DNA of 64,000 nucleotides from CAVTWH01 sp963850915 (GTDB taxonomy: Bacteria > Actinomycetota > Actinomycetes > Mycobacteriales > Micromonosporaceae), in assembly GCA_963850915.1 (NCBI GenBank), contig CAWKND010000010.1:620001-684000 (forward strand), read 5' to 3'. The notes beneath the pieces were generated by a model. That model was not told the DNA's origin. It ran no database searches and saw nothing but the letters and a program-made list of their open reading frames with translations. How positions within the stretch are numbered: position 1 is the first letter of the stretch; each line of letters opens with the position of its first letter. Shown here piece by piece: positions 34,189 through 42,321 of the stretch. The translations under genes were made by a program, and so were the position numbers.

Positions 34189-34264
34189 GGTTCTGGGCGG
34201 CTGGGGTGCCCACTCCGGGCGGTCAGGCTTGATCCCTCCGTGGGCACCCCAGCCGCCCAGAACC
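34189..34264. repeat. 25-bp perfect inverted repeat upstream of coaX
   Basis: Arms 34189-34213 and 34240-34264 are exact reverse complements around a 26-bp loop. It sits in the nadC-to-coaX gap, 21 bp before the coaX start. It may be a terminator/attenuator or a palindromic mobile remnant. Confidence 0.9.
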
Positions 34265-34336
34265 TTCAAGCCTTGCGCTCATCGGTGCGCTTTTAAAGGC
34301 TTTGGGGGTACTGGGATCGCAGGGCACTGTGCTTGT

Positions 34337-34371
34337 GTGGCTCGTGGCTCGTGGCTCGTGGCTCGTGGCTC
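34337..34371. repeat. Five exact copies of 7-bp GTGGCTC
   Basis: Exact tandem heptamers immediately before the nadC 3' end (stop at 34390). Seven-base units would frameshift any coding sequence, and the tract is in a non-coding gap. Confidence 0.95.
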
Positions 34372-34389
34372 GAACGGGGCGGGCTGGGG

Positions 34390-35280
34390 TCAGTGGCGGG
34401 GGTGGAGGTCCATGGCTATGTCGAGGATGGGGCTGGAGTGGGTTAGGGCGCCTACGGAGAGGTAGTCGACGTCGGTGGCGGCGTACTTGGCGGCCACTTC
34501 CAGGGTGAGGCCGCCGGTGGCCTCCAGTTCGGCGCGGTCGCCGACAGCGGCCACGACTTCGGCCAGTAGGGCCGGGGACATGTTGTCGCACAACAGGAAG
34601 GTGGCACCGGCCTCGACCGCCTCCTGCGCCTCGGCGACGGTGGTGACCTCGACCTGGACCGGTACGTCCGGGAACTGCTCGCGTACCCGCTGGTAGGCGG
34701 CGGTGATCGAGCCGGCGGCGAGCTTGTGGTTGTCCTTGATCATGGCGACGTCGTACAGGCCCATGCGCTTGTTGGTACCGCCGCCGGCCCGGACCGCGTA
34801 CTTCTCCAGGATCCGCAGGCCGGGCGTTGTCTTGCGGGTGTCCAGCACCATCGCGTCGGTACCCGCCAGCTCGTCGGCCCAGGCCCGGGTGTGCGTGGCC
34901 ACGCCGGACATGCGGCACAACAGGTTCAGTGCGCTGCGCTCGGCGGTCAGCAGCGCCCGGGTGGGCCCGGCCACGGTGGCCAGCACGTCACCCATGCCGA
35001 CCCGGTCACCGTCCGCGGCGCCCGCCGACCATTCGGCGGTACCGTCACTGGCCGCATCGAACACCGCCTGCGCGACCGCCAACCCGGCGAGTACCCCGTT
35101 GGCCCGCGCGACCAGGTCCGCGGTGTCCCACTGGTCGGCCGGGATCGTCGCGACACTGGTCACGTCCAGGCCCTCGGGGCCCAGATCCTCGGCGAGGGTA
35201 CGCCGGACGATCTCCTCAACCGCGCCGGGCGCCAGTCCGACGTCGGTCAACGCGATGCTGGTCTGCGTACTCAGGCTCAT
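34390..35280 (-). CDS. nadC: Nicotinate-nucleotide pyrophosphorylase (carboxylating)
   Basis: 296 residues from ATG 35280, with AGGAG about ten bases upstream. Converts quinolinate and PRPP to nicotinate mononucleotide. Typical motifs are EDLGPEGLDVTS, SALNLLCRMSGVAT, LDTRKTTPGLR (quinolinate-binding Arg), NKRMGLYDVAMIKDNH, VEVTTVAEA and the phosphate-binding ATGGLTLE. Directly follows nadB with a 29-bp gap. nadA is not in the window. Confidence 0.95.
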   Translation of the reverse strand: MSLSTQTSIALTDVGLAPGAVEEIVRRTLAEDLGPEGLDVTSVATIPADQWDTADLVARANGVLAGLAVAQAVFDAASDGTAEWSAGAADGDRVGMGDVLATVAGPTRALLTAERSALNLLCRMSGVATHTRAWADELAGTDAMVLDTRKTTPGLRILEKYAVRAGGGTNKRMGLYDVAMIKDNHKLAAGSITAAYQRVREQFPDVPVQVEVTTVAEAQEAVEAGATFLLCDNMSPALLAEVVAAVGDRAELEATGGLTLEVAAKYAATDVDYLSVGALTHSSPILDIAMDLHPRH

Positions 35281-35309
35281 CTCCAGGCTCCTGTCCTCGC
35301 CGTGCACAG

Positions 35310-36947
35310 CTACCGGATCGTTGGTGTCATGGGCTCGTAGACGTCGGCAACCCAGCCGTCCCCGGCCAACCCGGCCAGCAGGTGGCCGAGCCAGGCGTCG
35401 TCGGCGACCGGGAAGTCCTCCCGCCAGTGGCAGCCGCGGGTCTCCCGGCGCAGGGTGGCGGCGTTCACCAGGGCGGCGGCCACCGTTGCCAGGTTGGTCG
35501 CCTCCCAGCTCGCCGTGTTGGCCACCGTGCCGGGGGTGGCCAGCTCACGCAGCGTCGCCTCCGCCTGGGCCAGGGAATCGGCGCTGCGCAGTACCCCCGC
35601 GCCCCGGCTCATCGCCTGCTGTACCGGCACGTGGATGCCGGCAACGAGTACGCCTCCGGGCGTCGGATCGGGTACCGGGTCGGCCAGTGGCGGCAGGTCG
35701 GCGGCGATGTCGGTGGCGATCCGGCGGGCGAAGACCAGCCCCTCCAGCAACGAGTTGGAGGCGAGCCGGTTGGCGCCGTGTACGCCCGTGCAAGCCACCT
35801 CGCCGCACGCGTACAGGCCGGTGATGGAGGTACGCCCGTTCAGGTCGGTACGCACCCCACCGGAGGCGTAGTGGGCGGCCGGCGCGACCGGGATCAGGTC
35901 GACCGCGGGGTCGACCCCGGCCGCCAGACAGGACGCCGTGATGGTGGGGAACCGGGTGGCCACGTCTTCGATGTGCCGTGCGTCGAGGTAGACGTGGTCG
36001 ACGCCGCTGGCCTGCATGGTCCGGTAGATGGCCTTGGCCACGATGTCCCGGGGCGCCAGCTCGGCGAGTTCGTGCTGGCCCACCATGAAGCGCTTGCCGT
36101 CCGCATCCACCAGCAGCGCGCCCTCGCCCCGCATGGCCTCGGAGACCAGCGGGCGCTGGCCGGTGGCGCCGGGTACGAACAGGGACGTCGGGTGGAACTG
36201 GACGAACTCCAGGTCGGTGACGACCGCGCCGGCCCGCAGTGCGAGTGCCACCCCGTCGCCGGTGGAGACCACGGGGTTGGTGGTGGCCAAGAAGATCTGG
36301 CCCATCCCGCCGGTGGCCAGTACGACCGCCCGGGCCAGTACCGCGCCGACGCCGTCCTCCGAGCCCTCGCCCAGTACATGCAGGGTGACCCCGGCAGCCC
36401 GGCCGGTACTGTCCCGCAACAGGTCCAGTACCAGGGCGTGGTCGATCACCCGGATCCACGGGTCGCGCAGGATCGCACTGTGCAGCGCCCGCTGTACCTC
36501 CGCCCCGGTCGCGTCGCCACCGGCGTGCACGATCCGGTTCGCGTGGTGGCCGCCTTCGCGGGTCATCATGAGCGAGCCGTCCGGGTACCGGTCGAACTCG
36601 GCACCCCAGCGCATCAGCTCGCGTACCCGGGTGGGCCCCTCTTCGACCAGCACCTCCACCGCCGCCGGGTCGCCCAGCCCGACCCCCGCGACCAGGGTGT
36701 CGACCGCGTGCGCGGCGGGGGTGTCGAGCGGGTCGAGGACGGCCGCGATACCGCCCTGTGCCCAGCGCGTCGAGCCGTCGTCGATGTTGACCTTGGTGAC
36801 CACGGTGACGTGCAGCCCCGCTTCACGCAGGTGCAGCGCGGCGGTCAGGCCGGCTACCCCCGAGCCCACCACCACGACGTCGGTGGTCTCCGCCCAGCCG
36901 GGTTCCGGCGCGACAAGCCTTCGAGGAAGCAGCCCACGAGCAAGCAT
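35310..36947 (-). CDS. nadB: L-aspartate oxidase
   Basis: 545 residues from ATG 36947; a GTG 15 bp upstream is possible but lacks a ribosome binding site. FAD-dependent oxidation of aspartate to iminoaspartate, the first step of de novo NAD synthesis. FAD motif VVVGSGVAGLTAALHL, RWAQGGIAAVLDP, the GGMGQIFLATTNP and ASGGVRTDLNGRTSITGLYACGE segments, and GANRLASNSLLEGLVF are all characteristic. The C-terminal helical domain carries most of the variation. Feeds NadA, which must be encoded elsewhere. Confidence 0.95.
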   Translation of the reverse strand: MLARGLLPRRLVAPEPGWAETTDVVVVGSGVAGLTAALHLREAGLHVTVVTKVNIDDGSTRWAQGGIAAVLDPLDTPAAHAVDTLVAGVGLGDPAAVEVLVEEGPTRVRELMRWGAEFDRYPDGSLMMTREGGHHANRIVHAGGDATGAEVQRALHSAILRDPWIRVIDHALVLDLLRDSTGRAAGVTLHVLGEGSEDGVGAVLARAVVLATGGMGQIFLATTNPVVSTGDGVALALRAGAVVTDLEFVQFHPTSLFVPGATGQRPLVSEAMRGEGALLVDADGKRFMVGQHELAELAPRDIVAKAIYRTMQASGVDHVYLDARHIEDVATRFPTITASCLAAGVDPAVDLIPVAPAAHYASGGVRTDLNGRTSITGLYACGEVACTGVHGANRLASNSLLEGLVFARRIATDIAADLPPLADPVPDPTPGGVLVAGIHVPVQQAMSRGAGVLRSADSLAQAEATLRELATPGTVANTASWEATNLATVAAALVNAATLRRETRGCHWREDFPVADDAWLGHLLAGLAGDGWVADVYEPMTPTIR

Positions 36948-36971
36948 GCCGCCCAGTGTCACGCAGACGAC

Positions 36972-37835
36972 TCACACCGGCAGCGGGCGGGTCCCCAGAT
37001 TGCGAATCGAGCCACGTATGTCCACCGCTGTTTTCGCGTAGCAGGCGTACGTCTGGTCGCTGCCGAGCCAGTCGGCTGCCGTGGTCGGCCCGACGTACGC
37101 CACCGACACGTCCGCGCGGGCCGGGCCGCTAGCCGCGCCGAGGTAGGCCTGTACCAGCTGGCCACAGCCCTGGGTCACCGCGGTCTGCAGCGCACCGGCG
37201 TTGAACGGCGCGGACTCCGGGGTGATCGTGTACCCGCCGACGTACTCGCTGCGGTGCGTCTGGTCACAGGCGGTGTAGCTACCGGCCGCGTCGACGCAGC
37301 CGACCGTGAGCGCGGCCTTCCCGTCGCCGGCCAGCCCGCCCTTCAAACTGGCGCTACGGGCGGTGAGCGTCTTGCCGGCCGGGTCGGCCACCTGCGCCAA
37401 CGCGCACGCGAAGAAGCCGGAGTGCGCCGGGGTGACCCAGTTGGCCAGTACGGTCACCTGTCCGGTGTGCCAGGAGGCGCCCAGGTAGACCGAGGCGAAG
37501 TTGCCGCAGGCGATGCGGGCCTGGGCGTACATGAGATTGTCGGCGATTGTCTTGTCGTCGCCCTTGGCCTTGTGGTCCTGGCGGATCAGCGACGCGTCGA
37601 TCTGGCCGAGGTAGTAGACCTCGGCCGTGTGACTTGCGGTGCAGTCGACCGGCGACCCGCTCCACGGAAAGGCGGTGCGGGCCGCGGTCGCGTCCACGCT
37701 CCAGCAGGAGCCGACCGCGGGGGCTGCCGCCGGCGGCTTCGTCGGGACGGCCTCCGGTCGGCTGTACCACCAGAAGACCGCCCCGCCGAGTACCACTACC
37801 AGGGCAGCGATGAGCAAAAACTTGCCGTTGCGCAT
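36972..37835 (-). CDS. Septum-formation-family membrane protein, copy A
   Basis: 287 residues from ATG 37835. One N-terminal membrane helix (FLLIAALVVVLGGAVFWW) with a short cytosolic start, then an outer domain with the Septum_form pattern VGSCWSVD...VDCTASHTAEVYYLG and a second repeat VGCVDAAGSYTACDQTHRSEYVGGYT. Paired Cys residues suggest disulphides. The family is named from limited evidence of septum involvement in actinobacteria. It is a tandem relative of the next gene upstream and lies between nadB and panD, outside the cofactor pathways. Confidence 0.8.
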   Translation of the reverse strand: MRNGKFLLIAALVVVLGGAVFWWYSRPEAVPTKPPAAAPAVGSCWSVDATAARTAFPWSGSPVDCTASHTAEVYYLGQIDASLIRQDHKAKGDDKTIADNLMYAQARIACGNFASVYLGASWHTGQVTVLANWVTPAHSGFFACALAQVADPAGKTLTARSASLKGGLAGDGKAALTVGCVDAAGSYTACDQTHRSEYVGGYTITPESAPFNAGALQTAVTQGCGQLVQAYLGAASGPARADVSVAYVGPTTAADWLGSDQTYACYAKTAVDIRGSIRNLGTRPLPV

Positions 37836-37852
37836 GTGCAGGTGGACTCGAA

Positions 37853-38761
37853 TCAGCCGGCGGACGGGTCGCGGGTACCGATGCCCTTGACGGACTCACC
37901 GAACTTGTGGGTCGAGCCCTCGTCATAGGCCCAGCAGCGCACCGTACGGTCGCCGAGGTCCCAGTCGTCCTGCTGGAAGTTCTGCCAGATCAGGCCGATG
38001 AGCCGGCTCGGGTTCTTGCTGCCGACGTAGTCGTAGACCTTTTCCCAGCAGGCATCCCGGGCGGTGTTGGTACGGGTGGTGGTGTCCGAGATCCAGGGCG
38101 TGTCCGGGGCGGTGAACAGCCCGACGAACTCGGCGCTGTGCGAGCCACTGCAGGAGACCGGCGGGGTGTTGTCGCCGATGTACTGCGAGCCCTGCTCGAC
38201 CACGTTGACGCACGGGAAGGAGAGCGGAGCGCTGCCCTTGAGGCCGTCCTTGGCCGAGCCGGTGGTGATCTCGATGTCGTTGTCCGGGTCCTTGAACTGC
38301 ACCAGGTCGCAGCGGTACCAGCGGGCCCCGCCCTTCCAGGCGTTGCTGTCCGGCATGGCCAGCCCGAGGTAGACCGAGGCAGCGTGGAAGTCGCCGCCCA
38401 GATAGTCGTTGGTGTTCTTCATGCACGCCTCGAAGGCGGTGCGCCGGCCGGCGCTACCGGACAGCGGCGGGGTGGTACGGCTGGCATCCGCACCGGTGAA
38501 GGCACCCACGTACGTCGTCTCGGTGTGGTGCGTCTTGGCGCAGTCGACCGGGTTGAACGGGCTGGTCACGGTGATGTCGTACTCGGTGTCGTAGCAGACG
38601 CCGACCTCCGGTACCGGGGCCTTCGCGTCGGCCATCGCGGGCCACTGGTTGGTCAGGTCACCGTCCACACCGGCCGGTTTGCCGGCACAGCCAGCCAACA
38701 TCAGGACGCCAGCCAACAACGATACGGTCGCGACAGCTCGCCGCCGGGTGCCGGTCTTCAC
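37853..38761 (-). CDS. Septum-formation-family lipoprotein, copy B
   Basis: 302 residues from ATG 38761. Signal peptide with lipobox LMLAGCAGK. The mature protein repeats the same two-unit design as its neighbour: VGVCYDTEYD...VDCAKTHHTETTYVGAF and PCVNVVEQGSQYIGDNTPPVSCSGSHSAEFVGLF. Both proteins end with a GTR segment. Lipid anchoring in one and helix anchoring in the other suggests a pair working at the same surface. Ancient tandem duplication, function uncertain. Confidence 0.8.
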   Translation of the reverse strand: MKTGTRRRAVATVSLLAGVLMLAGCAGKPAGVDGDLTNQWPAMADAKAPVPEVGVCYDTEYDITVTSPFNPVDCAKTHHTETTYVGAFTGADASRTTPPLSGSAGRRTAFEACMKNTNDYLGGDFHAASVYLGLAMPDSNAWKGGARWYRCDLVQFKDPDNDIEITTGSAKDGLKGSAPLSFPCVNVVEQGSQYIGDNTPPVSCSGSHSAEFVGLFTAPDTPWISDTTTRTNTARDACWEKVYDYVGSKNPSRLIGLIWQNFQQDDWDLGDRTVRCWAYDEGSTHKFGESVKGIGTRDPSAG

Positions 38762-38855
38762 GCTCGTACGCCTCCCCCGATGGACTCAGGCCCTCGGGAG
38801 CATACGGAGCCGACGATCACCGGCGCAACGCCGGAACGGCCAACCGGGAAAGCCG

Positions 38856-39284
38856 TTACCCGACCGCGACGACCGTGCCGGAGACCAGCTCGCCAACCAT
38901 GCCGGGGGCCGCCGCGGCCGGGTCGGTACCCAGCTCAACAGCCCTGTTGCGGGCATCGACGTGTACCACTCGAGGCTGGTACCCGCGGGCGGTGGCGGTG
39001 TCCATCTGCGCGTACGAGATGAGGATCACCAGATCGCCGGGGTGTACCAGGTGCGCCGCCGCACCGTTGATCCCGATCACGCCACTGCCCCGCGTACCCG
39101 GGATCACGTACGTCTCCAGCCGCGCGCCGTTGGTCACGTCGACGATCGCCACCTGCTCGCCTTCCAGCAGGTCAGCCGCGTCCATCAGGTCGCGGTCCAC
39201 AGTGACCGAACCGACGTAGTGCAGGTCGGCCTGGGTGACAGTAGCCCGGTGGATCTTGGATTTGAGCATGGTGCGGGTGAACAT
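38856..39284 (-). CDS. panD: Aspartate 1-decarboxylase proenzyme
   Basis: 142 residues from ATG 39284 with GCAGGAG upstream. Makes beta-alanine for pantothenate. The self-cleavage site producing the pyruvoyl group is Gly25-Ser26 in HYVGSVTVD. GINGAAAHLVHPGDLVILISYA is typical of the barrel. Sits 26 bp downstream of panC, with which it supplies and condenses beta-alanine. Confidence 0.96.
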   Translation of the reverse strand: MFTRTMLKSKIHRATVTQADLHYVGSVTVDRDLMDAADLLEGEQVAIVDVTNGARLETYVIPGTRGSGVIGINGAAAHLVHPGDLVILISYAQMDTATARGYQPRVVHVDARNRAVELGTDPAAAAPGMVGELVSGTVVAVG

Positions 39285-39310
39285 CAGCACTCCTGCGGGC
39301 CGGGAAGAGT

Positions 39311-40150
39311 TCAGGCGAGCGTGACGGCGGCGTTGTCGATGAGCCGGGTGGTACCCACGAAGGCGGCCACCAACAGCCGCGCCTCGCCCCGCCGAGGCGC
39401 CGGTCCGAGCAGCGGATCGGTGAGTACCAGGTAGTCCAGCCGGGCGGCACCGGCGGCCGTGGCATCGAAGGCGCTCCGGGCGGCCAGGAGTGTTCCGGCC
39501 GCGCCCGCTCCGGCCGCACCAGCCGTGGCACCGGCCGCCAGCGCGGCACTCAGCGCCAGCGCGGTGCGCCGCTCCGGAGCGGACAGGTACCGGTTGCGAC
39601 TGGAGCGGGCCAGCCCGTCCGGCTCCCGCACGATCGGTACGCCCACCACGCGTACCGGCAGGTCGGTGTCGCGTACCAGCGCCCGTACCAGCGCCAACTG
39701 CTGGAAGTCCTTCTCGCCGAACAGGGTCACGTCCGGCCGGGTCAGGTGCAGCAGCTTGTTCACCACGGTGAGTACGCCGTCGAAGAACCCGGGCCGGCTG
39801 GCGCCCTCGAGGATCCGGCCGACCGGCCCCGGGTTGACGCGCACGCCCGGGTCGCCGCCCGGGTACAGCTCCGCCCGGCTGGGCGCGAACACCACGTCCA
39901 CCCCGGCCCGGGCGCAGACGCCGAGGTCGGCGTCGAGGGTGCGCGGGTAGGTGTCGTAATCCTCGTCCGGCCCGAACTGCAGCGGGTTCACGAAGATCGT
40001 CACGATCACCCGCTCGGCCTGCCGGCCGGCCGCCCGGAAGAGCGTCTCGTGCCCTTCGTGCAGCGCGCCCATGGTCATCACGGTGGCGACCGTGCCGTCC
40101 AGCTTGTCCCGCGCGTCGGCCAGCTCCGCCCGGGTGGTGGCGACGATCAT
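39311..40150 (-). CDS. panC: Pantothenate synthetase
   Basis: 279 residues. ATP-dependent condensation of pantoate and beta-alanine. Motifs MGALHEGH (27-34), FVNPLQFGPDEDYDTYPR, LFGEKDFQQL and RSSRNRYLS are intact. The region after RYLSAPERRTALALSAALAAG carries a Gly/Ala stretch (AAGATAGAAGAGAAGT) that is compositionally unusual. The start codon overlaps the stop of a 41-codon ORF (ATGA), and the SD-like CTGGAGG lies in that ORF's last repeat. Confidence 0.95.
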   Translation of the reverse strand: MIVATTRAELADARDKLDGTVATVMTMGALHEGHETLFRAAGRQAERVIVTIFVNPLQFGPDEDYDTYPRTLDADLGVCARAGVDVVFAPSRAELYPGGDPGVRVNPGPVGRILEGASRPGFFDGVLTVVNKLLHLTRPDVTLFGEKDFQQLALVRALVRDTDLPVRVVGVPIVREPDGLARSSRNRYLSAPERRTALALSAALAAGATAGAAGAGAAGTLLAARSAFDATAAGAARLDYLVLTDPLLGPAPRRGEARLLVAAFVGTTRLIDNAAVTLA

Positions 40151-40272
40151 GCAACGGCCTCCAGGCTCGGGTCGGGAGTCATCGCGGCCGCCAGGCTCGG
40201 GTCCGCAATCAGTGCGGCCGCCAGGCTCGGGTCCGGAATCAATGCGGCCTGCCGGCTCGGGCGAAGGGTCAT
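40147..40272 (-). CDS. 41-codon repeat-built small ORF coupled to panC
   Basis: Reads as an uninterrupted 41-residue peptide starting at ATG 40272 and ending at TGA 40147-40149. Its start overlaps the stop of the upstream DUF2520 gene (ATGA at 40269-40272) and its stop overlaps the panC start (ATGA at 40147-40150). A strong site AGGAGG lies eight bases before its ATG. The peptide consists of ten-residue units of type LIxDPSLAAA built from a 30-bp DNA repeat. It could be a true small protein, or simply a spacer whose translation couples panC to the gene above. No similarity is known to me. Confidence 0.5.
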   Translation of the reverse strand: MTLRPSRQAALIPDPSLAAALIADPSLAAAMTPDPSLEAVA

Positions 40273-40280
40273 CGCGCGGC
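40161..40280. repeat. Four 30-bp tandem units before panC
   Basis: Units at 40161-40190, 40191-40220, 40221-40250 and a diverged 40251-40280, beginning with CCAGGCTCGGGTCCG. Thirty bases equals ten codons, so the array stays in frame with the small ORF. No spacers, so not a CRISPR. Confidence 0.9.
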
Positions 40281-41183
40281 CTCCTGGCTCACGGCGCGGT
40301 CGGTGGCGAGGACATCCAGGAGCGGCGCGGCCGCGGCGGTGGTGAGCCGGCCGGCGGCGATCGCCCGGTCGGCGGTGCGCCGGGCCAGTTCCCGATACAC
40401 GGGTACCGAGTCGGGCGCGCCGTGCGCCAGCGTGTCCAGGTGCTTGGCGACGGTACCGGCGTCACCCCGGGACACCGGCCCGGTGAGTGCCGCGTCCCCG
40501 AGCTGCAGCGTGTTCTCCAGCGCGGCGCCGAGCAGCGGCCCGAGTACCCGCTCCGGGTGCAGTACGCCCGCGTCGCGCAGCCGGTCCAGTGCCTCGTTGA
40601 CCAGCGTGACCAGGTGGTTCGCGCCGTGCGCCAGGGCCGTGTGGTACATCGCCCGGTCGGCCTCCTCGACCCACTCGGGGGTACCGCCCAGCGCGCTGAC
40701 CAGGGCCTGGGCGAGCGGTCGCGTCTGTGGTGTGGCGGTCACGCCGAACGAGATGCCGGCGCGCAGCCGCTCCAGGTCGACGGCGGTACCGGTGAAGGTC
40801 ATCGCCGGGTGCAGGGCGATCGGCTGGGCGCCGCGGCCGACAGCCGGGTGCAGGATGCCGACGCCGTGCGCGCCGCTGGTGTGGATCACCGTCTGCCCGG
40901 GCCGGAAGTGCCCGCCCTCGGCGAGGTGCGCCACCAGCGGGGCGAGTACGTCGTCGGAGACCGCGAAGATCACGATGTCGGCGGCGGCGAGGACTTTGGC
41001 TGGCGAGCGGCGCGGGGTCGTCGGGAGCAGCCGCTCGATGCGGGCCCGGGAGGCGGGCGACCGACCTGAGGCGGCGACCACGGGGTACCCGGCGGCAGCC
41101 AGCGCGGCACCGATCACAGCGCCGACACGACCAGCTCCGACAACGCCGACGCTGGGGCCGACGCTGGGCAGGGATGTACTCAT
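40269..41183 (-). CDS. Rossmann/DUF2520 oxidoreductase, possible ketopantoate reductase
   Basis: 304 residues from ATG 41183. NAD(P)-binding GVVGAGRVGAVIG near the N-terminus, a segment IHTSGAHGVGIL and ALHPAMTFTG, then the helical DUF2520 domain (YHTALAHGANHLVTLVNEALD). The same gene is next to panC in mycobacteria (Rv3603c). Related proteins of this superfamily called PanG act as alternative ketopantoate reductases in some bacteria, which would fit the missing panE here. That assignment is inference. It translates into the small ORF and panC by stop-start overlap. Confidence 0.8.
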   Translation of the reverse strand: MSTSLPSVGPSVGVVGAGRVGAVIGAALAAAGYPVVAASGRSPASRARIERLLPTTPRRSPAKVLAAADIVIFAVSDDVLAPLVAHLAEGGHFRPGQTVIHTSGAHGVGILHPAVGRGAQPIALHPAMTFTGTAVDLERLRAGISFGVTATPQTRPLAQALVSALGGTPEWVEEADRAMYHTALAHGANHLVTLVNEALDRLRDAGVLHPERVLGPLLGAALENTLQLGDAALTGPVSRGDAGTVAKHLDTLAHGAPDSVPVYRELARRTADRAIAAGRLTTAAAAPLLDVLATDRAVSQEAAR

Positions 41184-41330
41184 GTGCTGATCCAGTCCTC
41201 GAGGGTGGGGTACCGGTCGATGTCCAGTATGCGTACCCACGTTTCGGTCCCGAAACACTTTGTGGCGATCTTCACCGGCCGCCTTTTGTCCGGTTCTTCC
41301 GGTGCCGTCTCGGCACCGTAGGTTTGACCG

Positions 41331-42281
41331 GTGACCACCGGGTACTGGCGGGACGCCATGCAGCAGGCGCTGTACGGCCCGGCCGGCTTCTTCAGCACCG
41401 GCGCCGGCCCCGCCGCGCACTTCCGTACCAGCGTGCACGCCAGCCCGCTGTTCGCCGGCGCGCTGGCCCGGCTGGTGTCCACCGTGGACAACGCGCTCGG
41501 CCAGCCGGACCCGTTCGAGCTGGTCGACGTGGGTGCCGGCCGGGGCGAGCTGCTGCTGTCGCTGCTCGCCGCCCTGCCGTCCCCGCTCGTCACCCGGGTA
41601 CGCGCCACCGCCGTCGAACTCGCCCCCCGCCCCATCGACCTACCCGCCCAGATCGGCTGGCGGGACACCCTGCCCGAGTCGGTGACCGGGGTGCTGCTGG
41701 CCCTGGAGTGGCTGGACAACGTACCGCTGGACCTGGCCCGGGGCGGCCGGTACCTGCGGGTGGACGGTTCGCTGGGCGAGGCGGTCTCCGATGCGGACGC
41801 GGCGTGGCTGGCGCGCTGGTGGCCGGCGCGGGACGGCGTCGCCGAAATTGGGCTGCCCCGGGACCTCGCCTGGTCAGCGGCGGTCGGCCGGGTACGTGCC
41901 GGGCTGGCGCTCGCGGCCGACTACGGGCACCTGCTGGCGGACCGGCCGGTACTGGGCAGCCTCAGCGGGTACCGGGCCGGGCGGCAGGTCGAGCCGGTAC
42001 CGGATGGATCGTGTGATCTCACCGCGCACGTGGCGGTGGATTCGCTCGTGGCCGCGGCCGGCGGGTTCTTGCTGAGCCAACGCGAAGCGCTGCACCGGCT
42101 CGGGGTGAGTGGCGTCCGACCGCCGCTGGCCCAGGCAAGCTCGGACCCGCCCGGGTACCTGCGGGCGCTGTCCAACGCTGGAGCCGCCAGCGAACTGACC
42201 GACCCGGCCGGGCTCGGCGGGCACTGGTGGCTGCTCCGGCCGGTCGGCGTCGGTATGCCGCTGCCTGCGTCGGAGCCGTGA
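41331..42281 (+). CDS. MidA/NDUFAF7-type SAM-dependent methyltransferase
   Basis: 316 residues from GTG 41331, no clear ribosome binding site. COG1565 pattern: YFTTG-like opening appears as YWRDAMQQALYGPAGFFSTGAGPAAHFRTSVHASPLFAGAL, SAM site LVDVGAGRGELLLSLL, and TAHVAVDSLVAAAGGF near the C-terminus. The eukaryotic homologue NDUFAF7 dimethylates an arginine of complex I subunit NDUFS2 (NuoD family). The gene is followed 40 bp later by a NuoD homologue that contains that arginine, so the same substrate is plausible. Confidence 0.85.
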   Translation: MTTGYWRDAMQQALYGPAGFFSTGAGPAAHFRTSVHASPLFAGALARLVSTVDNALGQPDPFELVDVGAGRGELLLSLLAALPSPLVTRVRATAVELAPRPIDLPAQIGWRDTLPESVTGVLLALEWLDNVPLDLARGGRYLRVDGSLGEAVSDADAAWLARWWPARDGVAEIGLPRDLAWSAAVGRVRAGLALAADYGHLLADRPVLGSLSGYRAGRQVEPVPDGSCDLTAHVAVDSLVAAAGGFLLSQREALHRLGVSGVRPPLAQASSDPPGYLRALSNAGAASELTDPAGLGGHWWLLRPVGVGMPLPASEP

Positions 42282-42321
42282 GACGGCGGTGCGGGGCGGC
42301 GAGCGTGGGAGGATGCGGGGC

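Noticed and set aside
34827..37928. 1033-residue antisense reading frame across nadC, nadB and septum genes
   Set aside because: Shadow of high-GC codon structure; opposite-strand genes have clear motifs and the antisense product is low-complexity.
40161..40280. CRISPR array
   Set aside because: The 30-bp units are directly adjacent with no spacers and no cas genes are nearby.
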